Shown here piece after piece: positions 20,304-26,557 of a DNA stretch of 26,557 nucleotides. The stretch is from a virus: IMG/VR virus record IMGVR_UViG_3300005613_000354, positions 1 through 26,557 of that record; one strand, 5' to 3'. Every line of letters begins with the position of its first letter. Position 1 is the first letter of the stretch. Made by a program: the position numbers and the translations under genes. The notes beneath the pieces were generated by a model. It saw nothing but the letters and a program-made list of their open reading frames with translations, did not search any database and was not told the origin of the DNA.

Positions 20304-20943
20304 AGAAAAATACGTTGGGGAGCCAATGAAAACCTTAAAAAAAATACATGATGGAACTTGCGATATGCATGAAGCTTTTATTAGAGCTAGTTTAAAATTT
20401 ACTAAACCTAAATTTAATGCAGCAGTTAAATATGGTGGTACTAACTTTAAATATGCAACATTAAGTGAAATACAAGATTGTATCTTAACACCTTTGCTAA
20501 ATGAAGGATTTTATCCTATTCATGAGTTTTATAACGAAGGCGGTATTGAGTGGATCAAAACATATTTACAATACAAGAATGGCAATACAATCGGTAATGT
20601 TATTTTACCTGTGACTCTTGAAGGTAAGACAATGCAACAAATCGGCGCTCAAATTACTTATCTTAAAAGATACAGCCTAAGCATTATATGTAATATCTCT
20701 GCTGATTCAGACAATGATGGCTCGGAGATGATTGGTGAGAAGATAATAAAATGTATCACTAATGGAGATGCTAAAAACATCCAAAATTTACTTGGCAATG
20801 ATAAAGCAGCTTGGGAAATGTTATCAAAAGAATATGGTTTTTCCAAGATTTCTGAAATCACTACAAACAAATACAATGAAATTGTTACAGCATTAAAACT
20901 ACTTAATATTAAAAATGAGGAGAAAAACAATGAAACAGTATAA
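20290..20943 (+). CDS. ERF-family single-strand annealing protein
   Basis: 217 aa from the ATG at 20290, which has AAAAGGAGA six bases upstream; the longer frame from 20251 lacks a ribosome site. Family marks: FKYATLSEIQDCILTPLLNE, GIEWIKTYLQYKNGN and MQQIGAQITYLKRYSLSIIC (115-134), then ISADSDNDG. ERF proteins form rings that anneal complementary single strands during phage recombination and genome circularisation. The C-terminal part (about 150-217) is a helical tail. The exonuclease gene directly downstream (14-nt overlap) is the standard partner. Confidence 0.85.
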   Translation: MKESKEKYVGEPMKTLKKIHDGTCDMHEAFIRASLKFTKPKFNAAVKYGGTNFKYATLSEIQDCILTPLLNEGFYPIHEFYNEGGIEWIKTYLQYKNGNTIGNVILPVTLEGKTMQQIGAQITYLKRYSLSIICNISADSDNDGSEMIGEKIIKCITNGDAKNIQNLLGNDKAAWEMLSKEYGFSKISEITTNKYNEIVTALKLLNIKNEEKNNETV

Positions 20944-21814
20944 AGAAGTGGATTTAATTCAAGGAAGTGACGAATGGTTACTTTTTCGCCGTAACCATTT
21001 AATGGCAACAGATAGTGCTAAGATCATGGGGAAAAACCCTTGGTCTTCAGCATTAGATTGCTACCAAGAAAAAGTTAACGGCAAAACAACTTTTATCACT
21101 CCTGCTATGCAAAAAGGTATTGATAACGAACCTTACGCAAGAGAACATTTGATTTATAATAATAAGATTAATCTTAAACCTAAAGTTTTTCAAAGCGTTA
21201 AATATCCTTTTATGGGTGCTTCTTTGGATGCTATAAGCAATAATAATAAAACCCTGTATGAAATTAAGTGTGTTGGTCATAAAACGTTTGAAAAGGCTTT
21301 AAAAGGCGATATTTCGCCAATGTATATCATTCAATGTAACAAACAAATGCTTGTCATGGGTCTTGATTCAATGTCTTTATTTTTTTATTTCAATGCTTTT
21401 CTTACCCATACCTTTAAAGTTGAAAGAGATGAAAAACTTATAGAAAGTATAATCAAAGCTGAAACCAAGTTTTGGAATGAACATTTTCTAACTTTAACGC
21501 CTCCTGAAAAGTATGGTGATGATTATGAACGAATAGAAGATGAAAAGGCTAATAAATTAGCACAACGTTGGCAAGAGCTTAATGAACAAGAGAAAGCACT
21601 GAAAGAAGAAAAAGAAAACATAATTAAACAGCTAGAGGAGTATACAAATGGAAAGAACTGCATTTTCACATCTGCTGGATTAAGGCATCAAGTTATTGAA
21701 AGAAAAGGTTCTGTTGACTGGAAGGAAATACAGAATGTATGGAATATATCAAAAGATGATCTAGATAAATATCGCAAAGAAGGATCTAGGTATAGTAAAT
21801 TTTCCGAAATGTAG
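20930..21814 (+). CDS. YqaJ/lambda-type exonuclease
   Basis: 294 aa from the ATG at 20930 with GAGGAGA upstream. Motifs: QGSDEWLLFRRNHLMATDSA (11-30), IMGKNPW, MQKGIDNEPYAREHL (E67 region), GASLDA (D100) and YEIKC (E111, K113), the D-ExK catalytic core of the PD-(D/E)XK fold. The C-terminus has a coiled coil (about 205-242, ELNEQEKALKEEKENIIKQL) and ends SRYSKFSEM. It degrades 5' strands of duplex ends to give substrate for the ERF annealase. It is the last gene before the operon's terminator. Confidence 0.87.
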   Translation: MKQYKEVDLIQGSDEWLLFRRNHLMATDSAKIMGKNPWSSALDCYQEKVNGKTTFITPAMQKGIDNEPYAREHLIYNNKINLKPKVFQSVKYPFMGASLDAISNNNKTLYEIKCVGHKTFEKALKGDISPMYIIQCNKQMLVMGLDSMSLFFYFNAFLTHTFKVERDEKLIESIIKAETKFWNEHFLTLTPPEKYGDDYERIEDEKANKLAQRWQELNEQEKALKEEKENIIKQLEEYTNGKNCIFTSAGLRHQVIERKGSVDWKEIQNVWNISKDDLDKYRKEGSRYSKFSEM

Positions 21815-21844
21815 CTTTTTTTCATGAGCTTTCTCCGTCGGAAG

Positions 21845-21874
21845 AACCCTACCTTTTTGGTGGGGTTTTTTTTT
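21845..21874 (+). terminator. Rho-independent terminator of the recombination operon
   Basis: AACCCTACC, TTTTT loop, GGTGGGGTT (9 bp, one G-T pair), then a run of T (21868-21874). It ends the rightward transcript 30 nt after the exonuclease stop, so replication genes beyond need their own promoter or antitermination. Confidence 0.85.
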
Positions 21875-21904
21875 GTCTGTGATATTTTGTAGACTTGATT
21901 CGCT

Positions 21905-21936
21905 AAAAAAAGAGAGAGGAAAAAAATCCTCCCTCT
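21905..21936 (-). terminator. Minus-strand terminator facing the previous one
   Basis: On the minus strand: AGAGGGAGG, loop of A plus T's, CCTCTCTCT, then six T's (21910-21905). The stem is 9 bp with one G-T wobble; in the plus direction the same position would be an A-C mismatch and the tail is not T-rich. It would stop a leftward transcript coming from 21940-22258, where no minus-strand gene is visible. Confidence 0.65.
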
Positions 21937-22027
21937 ACAATCTTTCAAAATAATAACTTTCTATATTCAAATAAAAAGTTATATCCTATATTGAAATTTA
22001 AATTTCTTTTTTAACACTAAAAAGAAA

Positions 22028-22059
22028 GAGCTAGATGCACTTGCAATGCTTTCTAGCTC
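22028..22059. other. Perfect hairpin, 8-bp arms
   Basis: GAGCTAGA / TCTAGCTC around a 16-nt loop that contains TGCA-CT-TGCA. It is not followed by a T-run on either strand, so it is not a terminator. It may belong to an RNA or a protein-binding site. Confidence 0.5.
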
Positions 22060-22064
22060 AACAT

Positions 22065-22151
22065 AAGAGGTTATCTCTCTTAATACTAACGTAAAACAAG
22101 AGAATATGTCTTGTAATACTAACGTAAAATAAGAGGAAAGTCTTATAATAC
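22065..22151. repeat. Tandem ~33-bp repeat array
   Basis: Two near-identical 22-mers, TAATACTAACGTAAAACAAG+AG (22081-22102) and the same with T for C (22114-22135), start 33 bp apart. A degenerate third begins 32 bp later (TAATAC at 22146, TCTAACGTA at 22161-22169). Each is preceded by AAGAG-N4/7-(C/G)TCTT. Spacing of about three helical turns and the location before an initiator gene suggest protein-binding sites. Confidence 0.7.
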
Positions 22152-22258
22152 GGATGATAGTCTAACGTATACCATGATTAAGGAAAATACGAAAGATTAT
22201 TTTAATCTATAAGACATATAGCCTCTTGAGTTTATAACTTTTAACAATAGGGGTTTGT

Positions 22259-23092
22259 ATGTCTGAAAATCAAAATAACATCAAAGATAAGTCAAATTCT
22301 AAAAAATACTTCTCTTTAATACCAAATATTATTAGGGAAATGGACTTAGATTCTTTTGCCATATCAGCTTATTTTATTTTACTGTCTTATGCTGATGATA
22401 ATTCAACATGCTTTCCATCTAACAAAACTATAGCTAGCAAAATGAAGTGTTCTATTCATACATATTTGAAAGCTAGAAATATATTAGTCAGCAAAGGTTT
22501 GATTGCCGTAACAAAACGGAAAAAAGAAGATGGATCTTTTGATAGTACGTTAATACAGATCTTAGATATTTGGGAAAAAAACATAGCGTTTTTCAACGGA
22601 GGGGGTAGTGCATCACATGCACTAGGGGTAGTGCATCACATGCATGAGGGTAGTGCATCACATGCACTAGAAGAAGAACCAATTAAGAAAAACCATATTA
22701 AGAATAAAGAAAGTAAACCAAAGAAAGCCGTCGCTTCCGCTCCTCTCGCTTCTAAAGAAGCTCACGCCACTCCTTCAATAAATAAAATTCCTAAACATAT
22801 TACTAAAAAGAATCGTAAGAATCTTAAGGAAATAAGAGATGGTATTTGGCTAACAGGTGAAGAGAAAGAAAAGCTTTTAGATAAAACATCAAAAGAAAAA
22901 TTAGAAACATTATTAATAGAAATGGAGGATTACCAATATGCAAACAACAAATTTTATGCAGACCATTACAGAGCATTGCTTAAATGGATCAGAAACGACT
23001 TCACAAAATCAACTCCAAAGAAAAAAAGTGTTGATAACTTCAATAGCGGTAGAGAATGGAAAGCTCCTGCTGCCGAAGTCTTTAACGTTTAA
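22259..23092 (+). CDS. O-like replication initiator with helix-turn-helix domain
   Basis: A 277-aa protein. Residues 15-105 form a winged helix-turn-helix (HTH_36-like): YFSLIPNIIREMDLDSFAIS, YADDNSTCFPSNKTIASKMK, CSIHTYLKARNILVSKGLI. Residues 112-175 are a low-complexity linker encoded by the iteron DNA. The C-terminal part (DGIWLTGEEKEKLLDKTSKE, then YANNKFYADHYRALLKWIRN) is the module phage initiators use near the helicase loader. This is the lambda O plan: DNA-binding N-terminus, origin repeats in the middle of the gene, and a C-terminal partner domain. AGGGG lies five nt before the ATG. The DnaC-like gene follows, overlapping it. Confidence 0.8.
   Translation: MSENQNNIKDKSNSKKYFSLIPNIIREMDLDSFAISAYFILLSYADDNSTCFPSNKTIASKMKCSIHTYLKARNILVSKGLIAVTKRKKEDGSFDSTLIQILDIWEKNIAFFNGGGSASHALGVVHHMHEGSASHALEEEPIKKNHIKNKESKPKKAVASAPLASKEAHATPSINKIPKHITKKNRKNLKEIRDGIWLTGEEKEKLLDKTSKEKLETLLIEMEDYQYANNKFYADHYRALLKWIRNDFTKSTPKKKSVDNFNSGREWKAPAAEVFNV
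22603..22670. repeat. Iterons of a probable replication origin inside the initiator gene
   Basis: Three tandem copies of GGGTAGTGCATCACATGCAC followed by TAG/GAG, spaced 23 and 22 bp. Each holds the palindrome GTGCATCACATGCAC (22608-22622, 22653-22667; the middle copy at 22631-22645 ends in T). Copy 2 is in a different reading frame from copies 1 and 3, so the DNA and not the peptide is conserved. An A-rich strand (22671-22735) follows directly, as the unwinding region does in the lambda origin. Confidence 0.75.
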
Positions 23093-23852
23093 TGTAGAAT
23101 ATATATATACAAACTCTATTGGACTTAAAATCTATGAGGTGTGTGATTGTCCATTTCCAGAATATAATGGACGGAGAGGCTATCTATTTAAAGAGAATGG
23201 CAGATATTATATGTTAGGCGATGAAAGTTGCAATCAATTTACATTTAATGACTGGAAATTATTTAAAGATAAGGGAACTTTTCAAGAAGAGAAGAAAAGT
23301 ACAAGTTATTATTCACCAGACAATAAGCCTAAATTTTCTGTTAAAGATTATGGTTTTGGTAGCATATTTGAAAATGCTACTTTAGATTCTTGTGATATAA
23401 AATTAAAAAACACTCTCAACAATTGGATCTTTGCACCAAAAGATTTTTTATTCATATCTGGATCAACTGGCATAGGCAAAACTCATATTTGTTGTTATGC
23501 AATGAGAAAGCTACATGAGAATAATATATCATTTGATGCAGCTGACATAAAATACCTTTTAGAGAAATTATATTTATCTTTAGATACTTATGGGTCACAT
23601 TATCCTATTCTAAATAAATGGAAAGAAAAACAAGTTATAATAATAGATGATCTTGGAAGCTCTAAAATTACCGATTGGAGAATGGAGGTCTTATTAGATT
23701 TAATAGATTATCGTTGGTCTAATGAGCTAGCAACTTTGATTACTTCAAATCTAAATATGGCAGAAATTAAAAATAATTTAGGACTTAGATTATCAAGCAG
23801 ATTATCAGCAGGAAAAATAATAACTCTCAACGGAAAAGACAAAAGACTATAA
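22938..23852 (+). CDS. DnaC-like helicase loader (AAA+ ATPase)
   Basis: 304 aa if started at the ATG at 22938, which has GGAGG nine bases upstream. The GTG at 23027 is an alternative, giving 275 aa. The domain proper begins near residue 52 (NVEYIYTNSIGLKIYEVCDC), a small Cys-containing N-terminal region. AAA+ core: Walker A ISGSTGIGKTH (173-183), Walker B VIIIDDLGSS (233-242), sensor TLITSNLNMAEI (266-277) and box VII-like LRLSSRLS (283-290), the DnaC/IstB pattern. It loads the replicative helicase at the origin recognised by the initiator. The first 51 residues overlap the initiator gene in another frame and look like shadow sequence. Confidence 0.8.
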   Translation: MQTTNFMQTITEHCLNGSETTSQNQLQRKKVLITSIAVENGKLLLPKSLTFNVEYIYTNSIGLKIYEVCDCPFPEYNGRRGYLFKENGRYYMLGDESCNQFTFNDWKLFKDKGTFQEEKKSTSYYSPDNKPKFSVKDYGFGSIFENATLDSCDIKLKNTLNNWIFAPKDFLFISGSTGIGKTHICCYAMRKLHENNISFDAADIKYLLEKLYLSLDTYGSHYPILNKWKEKQVIIIDDLGSSKITDWRMEVLLDLIDYRWSNELATLITSNLNMAEIKNNLGLRLSSRLSAGKIITLNGKDKRL

Positions 23853-23871
23853 AAAACTTTAACTTAAAACC

Positions 23872-23903
23872 TATAACAGTTATATTGGTGAATGTTATAA
23901 ACA
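23872..23903. promoter_or_regulatory. Palindromes ahead of the 99-aa gene
   Basis: TATAACAGTTATA (23872-23884, perfect) and TGTTATAAACA (23893-23903, TGTT/AACA arms) occur in a 60-nt gap. They resemble the TGTTATAACA palindrome near the Cro-like gene and may be an operator for the distal replication genes. Confidence 0.35.
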
Positions 23904-23913
23904 TAGGGTAAAA

Positions 23914-24213
23914 ATGGATATAGAGATTTTAGAATTTATCCCAGATAGAAAAGGTATAAAAGTAGGATTCGTTGACTTTAAGGTAACATATAGTCCTGAA
24001 AAATATGAATTGTTTAGAAACGTTGGTTATTTTGAAAAAGACAATAAAGAATGGCTTAATATCGGCAATGTTCAAAGGAATGAAAAATGGGTGCCTCGAT
24101 ATGAAAGAGCTCCAAGTTTTAAAAATATGCTGTCCGAAGCTTTGAAGGCTTTGAAAGCTTATTTGAAAGAAAATACTACAAACCAACAATCATCTTCTGA
24201 CTTATATTGGTGA
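23914..24213 (+). CDS. Hypothetical replication-region protein, 99 aa
   Basis: MDIEILEFIPDRKGIKVGFV, then DFKVTYSPEKYELFRNVGYF, WVPRYERAPSFKNMLSEALK and a Ser/Gln-rich tail. Beta-rich N-terminus followed by one helix; the plan is loosely like small SpoVG-type or single-strand-binding phage proteins, but the resemblance is too weak to name it. AGGG lies five bases before the ATG. Located after the helicase loader, a DNA-replication accessory role is plausible. Confidence 0.65.
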   Translation: MDIEILEFIPDRKGIKVGFVDFKVTYSPEKYELFRNVGYFEKDNKEWLNIGNVQRNEKWVPRYERAPSFKNMLSEALKALKAYLKENTTNQQSSSDLYW

Positions 24214-24227
24214 TAAAGGCTATTTAA

Positions 24228-24317
24228 ATGCTACAGAATCGATTATATTTAACTTTTAATGTCAATACACCAGCACTTAAAGATCTGCTCTTAAATCAAA
24301 GTTATGAACATGTTTGA
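24228..24317 (+). CDS. Short leader-like ORF, 29 aa
   Basis: MLQNRLYLTFNVNTPALKDL then LLNQSYEHV, with AAGG eight bases before its ATG. Its stop lies 14 bases inside the next gene, whose own start (24304) has no ribosome site. It may serve to bring ribosomes to that start. A functional peptide cannot be argued. Confidence 0.35.
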   Translation: MLQNRLYLTFNVNTPALKDLLLNQSYEHV

Positions 24318-24720
24318 TTGTTCTGAATTTCTTGACCAATGTCATGCTGCATGTTGTGGAATATTTCCTATCGAAAAAGAGCTTTATGAAAAAAATATTG
24401 ATAAAATAGTTACTAAGCCTATAAAGATTGAAACCTATTTCGATGCTGATCCTTTTGATGATAATATAAAAAAAGATTTTATCGTTCCTATTACTGAAAA
24501 TGCAAAATGCTGTTTCTTACAAAGTGATTATAAATGTGCAATATACGAAGATAGACCCACTGTTTGTAAAGTTTATGGAGATGAATCAAGACCTAACCTT
24601 TTTTGTCATTGGCAAGATAAAACAGGTAAAAAAAGATCTAGACAAGCAAAACGCTCTTTAGACAGAGTTTCAAAAAAAGAATTTAATAAACTTAGGAAAA
24701 AATTAAAGGAAAAAAGATGA
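24304..24720 (+). CDS. YkgJ-type cysteine-cluster protein, 138 aa
   Basis: Cys-rich pattern C6, C13, C17, C18, then AKCCFLQSDYKCAIYEDRPT, VCKVYGDES and a late Cys, followed by a basic tail (KKEFNKLRKKLKEKR). 'CCFL....C.IY..RP..C..Y' is the signature of the YkgJ/UPF0153 family, thought to bind zinc or an iron-sulphur cluster; its biochemical role is unknown. Coupled by ATGA overlap to the secreted protein gene. Such genes occur sporadically in phages. The start (ATG 24304 or 24310) is uncertain. Confidence 0.72.
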   Translation: MNMFDCSEFLDQCHAACCGIFPIEKELYEKNIDKIVTKPIKIETYFDADPFDDNIKKDFIVPITENAKCCFLQSDYKCAIYEDRPTVCKVYGDESRPNLFCHWQDKTGKKRSRQAKRSLDRVSKKEFNKLRKKLKEKR

Positions 24721-25037
24721 AAAAACTTTTTATCATAATGACTATGTTACTTTCATGCAGTGTATTTGCCGAATGGCATTCATGGAATACTCCTCCAAAA
24801 GAGGGTCAATTATATATGACTGTGGACGGTTATCCTGGAGTTGCAATTGAGAACAGACAAATCTTAATCATTCAACATTTCCATCCTGATACTATTTTAA
24901 TTAAAGATAATGGATGGTGGGACGCTGAACCATATGACATACTCAAATGGTTTAATGAAGGATCAAAGGTTTTATATTTACCATCGCCTGTAGATGATAA
25001 CTTTATAGATCGCATAAAAGATTTAAATAAATATTAA
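24717..25037 (+). CDS. Secreted/periplasmic hypothetical protein, 106 aa
   Basis: Signal peptide MKKLFIIMTMLLSCSVFA with cleavage expected before E19. The mature 88-residue part is Trp/Pro/Asp-rich (WHSWNTPPKEGQLYMTVDGY, NGWWDAEPYDILKWF), with no cysteines after cleavage. It overlaps the YkgJ-like gene by four bases. It is the last gene of the rightward operon and converges on the lipoprotein gene. An envelope-directed role such as host-surface modification is possible; no family recognised. Confidence 0.65.
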   Translation: MKKLFIIMTMLLSCSVFAEWHSWNTPPKEGQLYMTVDGYPGVAIENRQILIIQHFHPDTILIKDNGWWDAEPYDILKWFNEGSKVLYLPSPVDDNFIDRIKDLNKY

Positions 25038-25038
25038 T

Positions 25039-25266
25039 TTAATTTTCTGGGCTTGACGGCGTTAAGTCCAGAGATCCTTCAGGCATTTCTAAATAATCTT
25101 CTACTACTTTTTCTGTTATTTCTTCGACAATACTATCTTCAGGAATATTTTTTATAATCTCTTTTATATTAGAACAACCCAAAAGTGACAGTCCTAATCC
25201 GATTAATATTCCTATTATCATAATAAAGCTATCTTTTATTGTTATTTTAAATGCTTTCAGCTTCAT
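25039..25266 (-). CDS. Small late lipoprotein, 75 aa
   Basis: The ATG at 25266 is chosen because GGAG lies six bases upstream; the frame from 25305 has no site. MKLKAFKITIKDSFIMIIGI and a hydrophobic stretch lead to LSLLGC, a lipobox with Cys about residue 30. The mature part is an acidic helix (KEIIKNIPEDSIVEEITEKV) ending SLDLTPSSPEN. I associate 'hydrophobic lead, lipobox, acidic helix, (I/L)DLTP.S.E' with small podophage lipoproteins of unknown role near tail and lysis genes; outer spanin is one option. It follows the fibre genes. Confidence 0.65.
   Translation of the reverse strand: MKLKAFKITIKDSFIMIIGILIGLGLSLLGCSNIKEIIKNIPEDSIVEEITEKVVEDYLEMPEGSLDLTPSSPEN
25046..25072. terminator. Stem-loop between convergent operons
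   Basis: TCTGGGCTT, nine-base loop, AAGTCCAGA: 9 bp with one G-T pair. It lies just after the plus-strand stop and inside the last codons of the minus-strand lipoprotein gene. No T-run follows on either strand, so it is at best a weak or Rho-assisted stop. Confidence 0.35.
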
Positions 25267-25319
25267 CTCTTTGTCTCCTATTTTTATAAACTTTTTTATA
25301 AACACATCTTTTTAGTAAA

Positions 25320-25907
25320 TTAAGTTCCTAATTTATATAAAGAAATCGTTCCAGAAAAATTTGAAGCTGATTCACAATAAAATTTTATAGCATTTGGCTG
25401 TGTCGAATTATTATAAGTTCCCATTATTTGATGAAATGTTTTACCGCTTGTAGTAGACATTACAAACGTACCATAAAAATATGAATAATTATTAGTTATC
25501 AAATATAAGTGTCCACCGCTGTATCGGCTTGCTGACATTCCTGCACTTACAAAAAGAATTTTAGTCGTATCGTTATAATTAGTTATTGCGTTTGAATCAT
25601 ATACCATCGCCTGTATTCCAGATTGATAACTTGATGATGCATAAGTTGATCCATTATCTGTAGATACTTGAGCGTAAAGATCTCTATCGTTAGTCGCTGG
25701 TATTATTCCATTAAAGGTAAAACAATAGACACTACCTGCACTTAAATTTGTAAATTCTAATGACGCATCTCCAGATGCTGTTTGAGAGGAAACTAAAAAA
25801 AATCCAGCAGGAACATCCTGCATAGTCGGAGCACTTCCTGCTCCATTACTAGTAAGAACTTGTCCACTTGTTCCTAAATCAAAATCACATGAATTATTTG
25901 ATGCCAT
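25320..25907 (-). CDS. Fibre-type receptor-binding domain protein, 195 aa
   Basis: MASNNSCDFDLGTSGQVLTS, NGAGSAPTMQDVPAGFF at the start is the trimerising 'GTSGQVL.SNG.G..P..' segment seen in many phage fibres. The remainder is Ser/Thr/Asn/Tyr-rich beta structure (VSTDNGSTYASSSYQSGIQA, LITNNYSYFYGTFVMSTTSG) ending SGTISLYKLGT. This is the composition of a fibre tip. GGGAGG precedes the ATG. It follows the longer fibre gene by about 30 bases and may assemble onto it. Confidence 0.68.
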   Translation of the reverse strand: MASNNSCDFDLGTSGQVLTSNGAGSAPTMQDVPAGFFLVSSQTASGDASLEFTNLSAGSVYCFTFNGIIPATNDRDLYAQVSTDNGSTYASSSYQSGIQAMVYDSNAITNYNDTTKILFVSAGMSASRYSGGHLYLITNNYSYFYGTFVMSTTSGKTFHQIMGTYNNSTQPNAIKFYCESASNFSGTISLYKLGT

Positions 25908-25938
25908 AAAAAACCTCCCTTTATGTTTTAAGATTTAA

Positions 25939-26557
25939 CTATGCTACCGTAATATTACCAATTGAAGATATTACATTGTACTCACTCGACCCACCTGCAA
26001 CGACACAAACCAATTCTACAGAATCTCTAATATTTGTAGCTTCTAAATAACCGGCGACTCCAGCCGTGGTAGATGATGTACCCATATGAATCTGTTGGTT
26101 TGCGTTTTGAGCAATCCTCCATCCTACCGCAGTATTGATACCTGTTATCCTTATTATCTCACCAAGAACACCTGTTGCAGGTAATGTCATGGTCAACAGA
26201 CCAGCCTTGTTCGCTATTGTTCCTGTATCACCTGTAAGATCTGTATTTGCTGTTACAGCTGACCAGACAACGCCAGCGCTACTATTTGCTACCCATGTAA
26301 CAGCTCCTGAACCATCAGTAGTAAGTACATCATTAGCATTACCATCTGCTACAGGAAAAGTATAAGCTTCATTAAAAGTTATAGCTCCTGTTGCCGCGGC
26401 AATCTCAAAGTCAGAATTACCTGTTGATGGATTTGTATTAGGGCCTATTTTAAATGCATCATCATCTGAATTATCTATTCCTACAGAAAACTCACTTCCT
26501 CCTGATACATCAAAATTTATATATGCATCTCCGCCACTTGTTCCGCCTACTTCTGCT
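25939..26557 (-). CDS. Tail fibre C-terminal part, partial
   Basis: The frame is open to the right edge of the window; the ATG at 26196 is internal. The 205 visible residues include VGGTSGGDAYINFDVSGGSE, DNSDDDAFKIGPNTNPSTG, FEIAAATGAITFNEAYTFPV and ADGNANDVLTTDGSGAVTWV, a beta-helical fibre repeat type common in phage tail fibres. The end is a compact beta domain (MTMTLPATGVLGEIIRITGI, GWRIAQNANQQIHMG, ISSIGNITVA). It shares the 'VLT(T/S)(D/N)G.G' element with the next gene. Likely a host-binding fibre or its stem. Confidence 0.75.
   Translation of the reverse strand, partial: AEVGGTSGGDAYINFDVSGGSEFSVGIDNSDDDAFKIGPNTNPSTGNSDFEIAAATGAITFNEAYTFPVADGNANDVLTTDGSGAVTWVANSSAGVVWSAVTANTDLTGDTGTIANKAGLLTMTLPATGVLGEIIRITGINTAVGWRIAQNANQQIHMGTSSTTAGVAGYLEATNIRDSVELVCVVAGGSSEYNVISSIGNITVA

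Larger units (their letters stand above)
21937..22258. other. Non-coding region ahead of the replication operon
   Basis: About 320 bases, AT-rich, no supportable ORF. It holds a strong hairpin (22028-22059), a tandem repeat array (22065-22151), and the AGGGG ribosome site of the initiator gene. No promoter of good quality was found for the rightward replication genes. A leftward non-coding RNA ending at 21905 is possible. Confidence 0.6.

Noticed and set aside
22065-22151. CRISPR array
   Set aside because: Only two good repeats plus a degenerate one, spacers of about 11 bases and no cas gene.
1-26557. Circular join of the window ends
   Set aside because: The partial genes at the two ends do not join in frame (the left-edge codon has one base left over; the right-edge base is the third of a codon), and expected tail/ejection/lysis genes are missing. 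The window is therefore taken as a fragment.

Overview
The window is a piece of an AT-rich tailed-phage genome with a short-tailed (podovirus-like) morphogenesis plan. It carries a small terminase candidate, a large terminase, a P22-type portal, a probable scaffold, an N4-gp56-like coat protein, adaptor and DNA-stabilisation-like tail genes, the start of a glycine-rich probable ejection protein, and fibre genes. No host gene, integrase, tRNA or rRNA was seen. Lipobox and signal-peptide proteins point to a bacterial host, probably low-GC, but the host cannot be named. Both ends cut through a gene.

Layout. 1-11.2 kb: late structural genes on the minus strand, read right to left from portal to tail. 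Two HNH endonuclease genes interrupt them, one in line (4690-5301) and one on the opposite strand (8409-9110). 11.2-12.4 kb: a plus-strand two-gene KilA-N cassette. 12.4-17.5 kb: the minus-strand packaging genes terL and terS, heavily colonised by selfish DNA: an intein in terL, an HNH gene nested inside that intein in another reading frame, an AP2/HNH-like endonuclease gene and a probable IS200/IS605 (TnpB) right-end relic. 17.6-19.75 kb: a minus-strand early operon with a Cro-like regulator, RusA resolvase, a ligase-like nucleotidyltransferase and a stand-alone CHC2 zinc ribbon. 19.75-19.97 kb: a divergent promoter region. 19.97-21.8 kb: a plus-strand early operon with a small lipoprotein, a one-TM protein, ERF annealase and YqaJ exonuclease, closed by a terminator. 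21.9-22.26 kb: non-coding DNA with an opposing terminator, a strong hairpin and a tandem repeat array. 22.26-25.04 kb: a plus-strand replication operon with an O-like initiator carrying iterons inside its gene, a DnaC-like loader and accessory genes. 25.04-26.56 kb: minus-strand lipoprotein and fibre genes.

How it works together. Divergent early promoters probably start both early operons. The right side supplies recombination (ERF plus exonuclease) and origin firing (initiator plus helicase loader on an internal lambda-like origin). The left side adds resolution and nucleic-acid repair and leads into packaging. The most striking feature is the terL intein. A complete HNH endonuclease ORF occupies exactly the place of the usual in-frame homing domain but is read in the -1 frame, while the intein frame stays open through all of it. 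The second is terS, which has no ATG, GTG or TTG start and appears to begin at AUC behind a perfect Shine-Dalgarno sequence.
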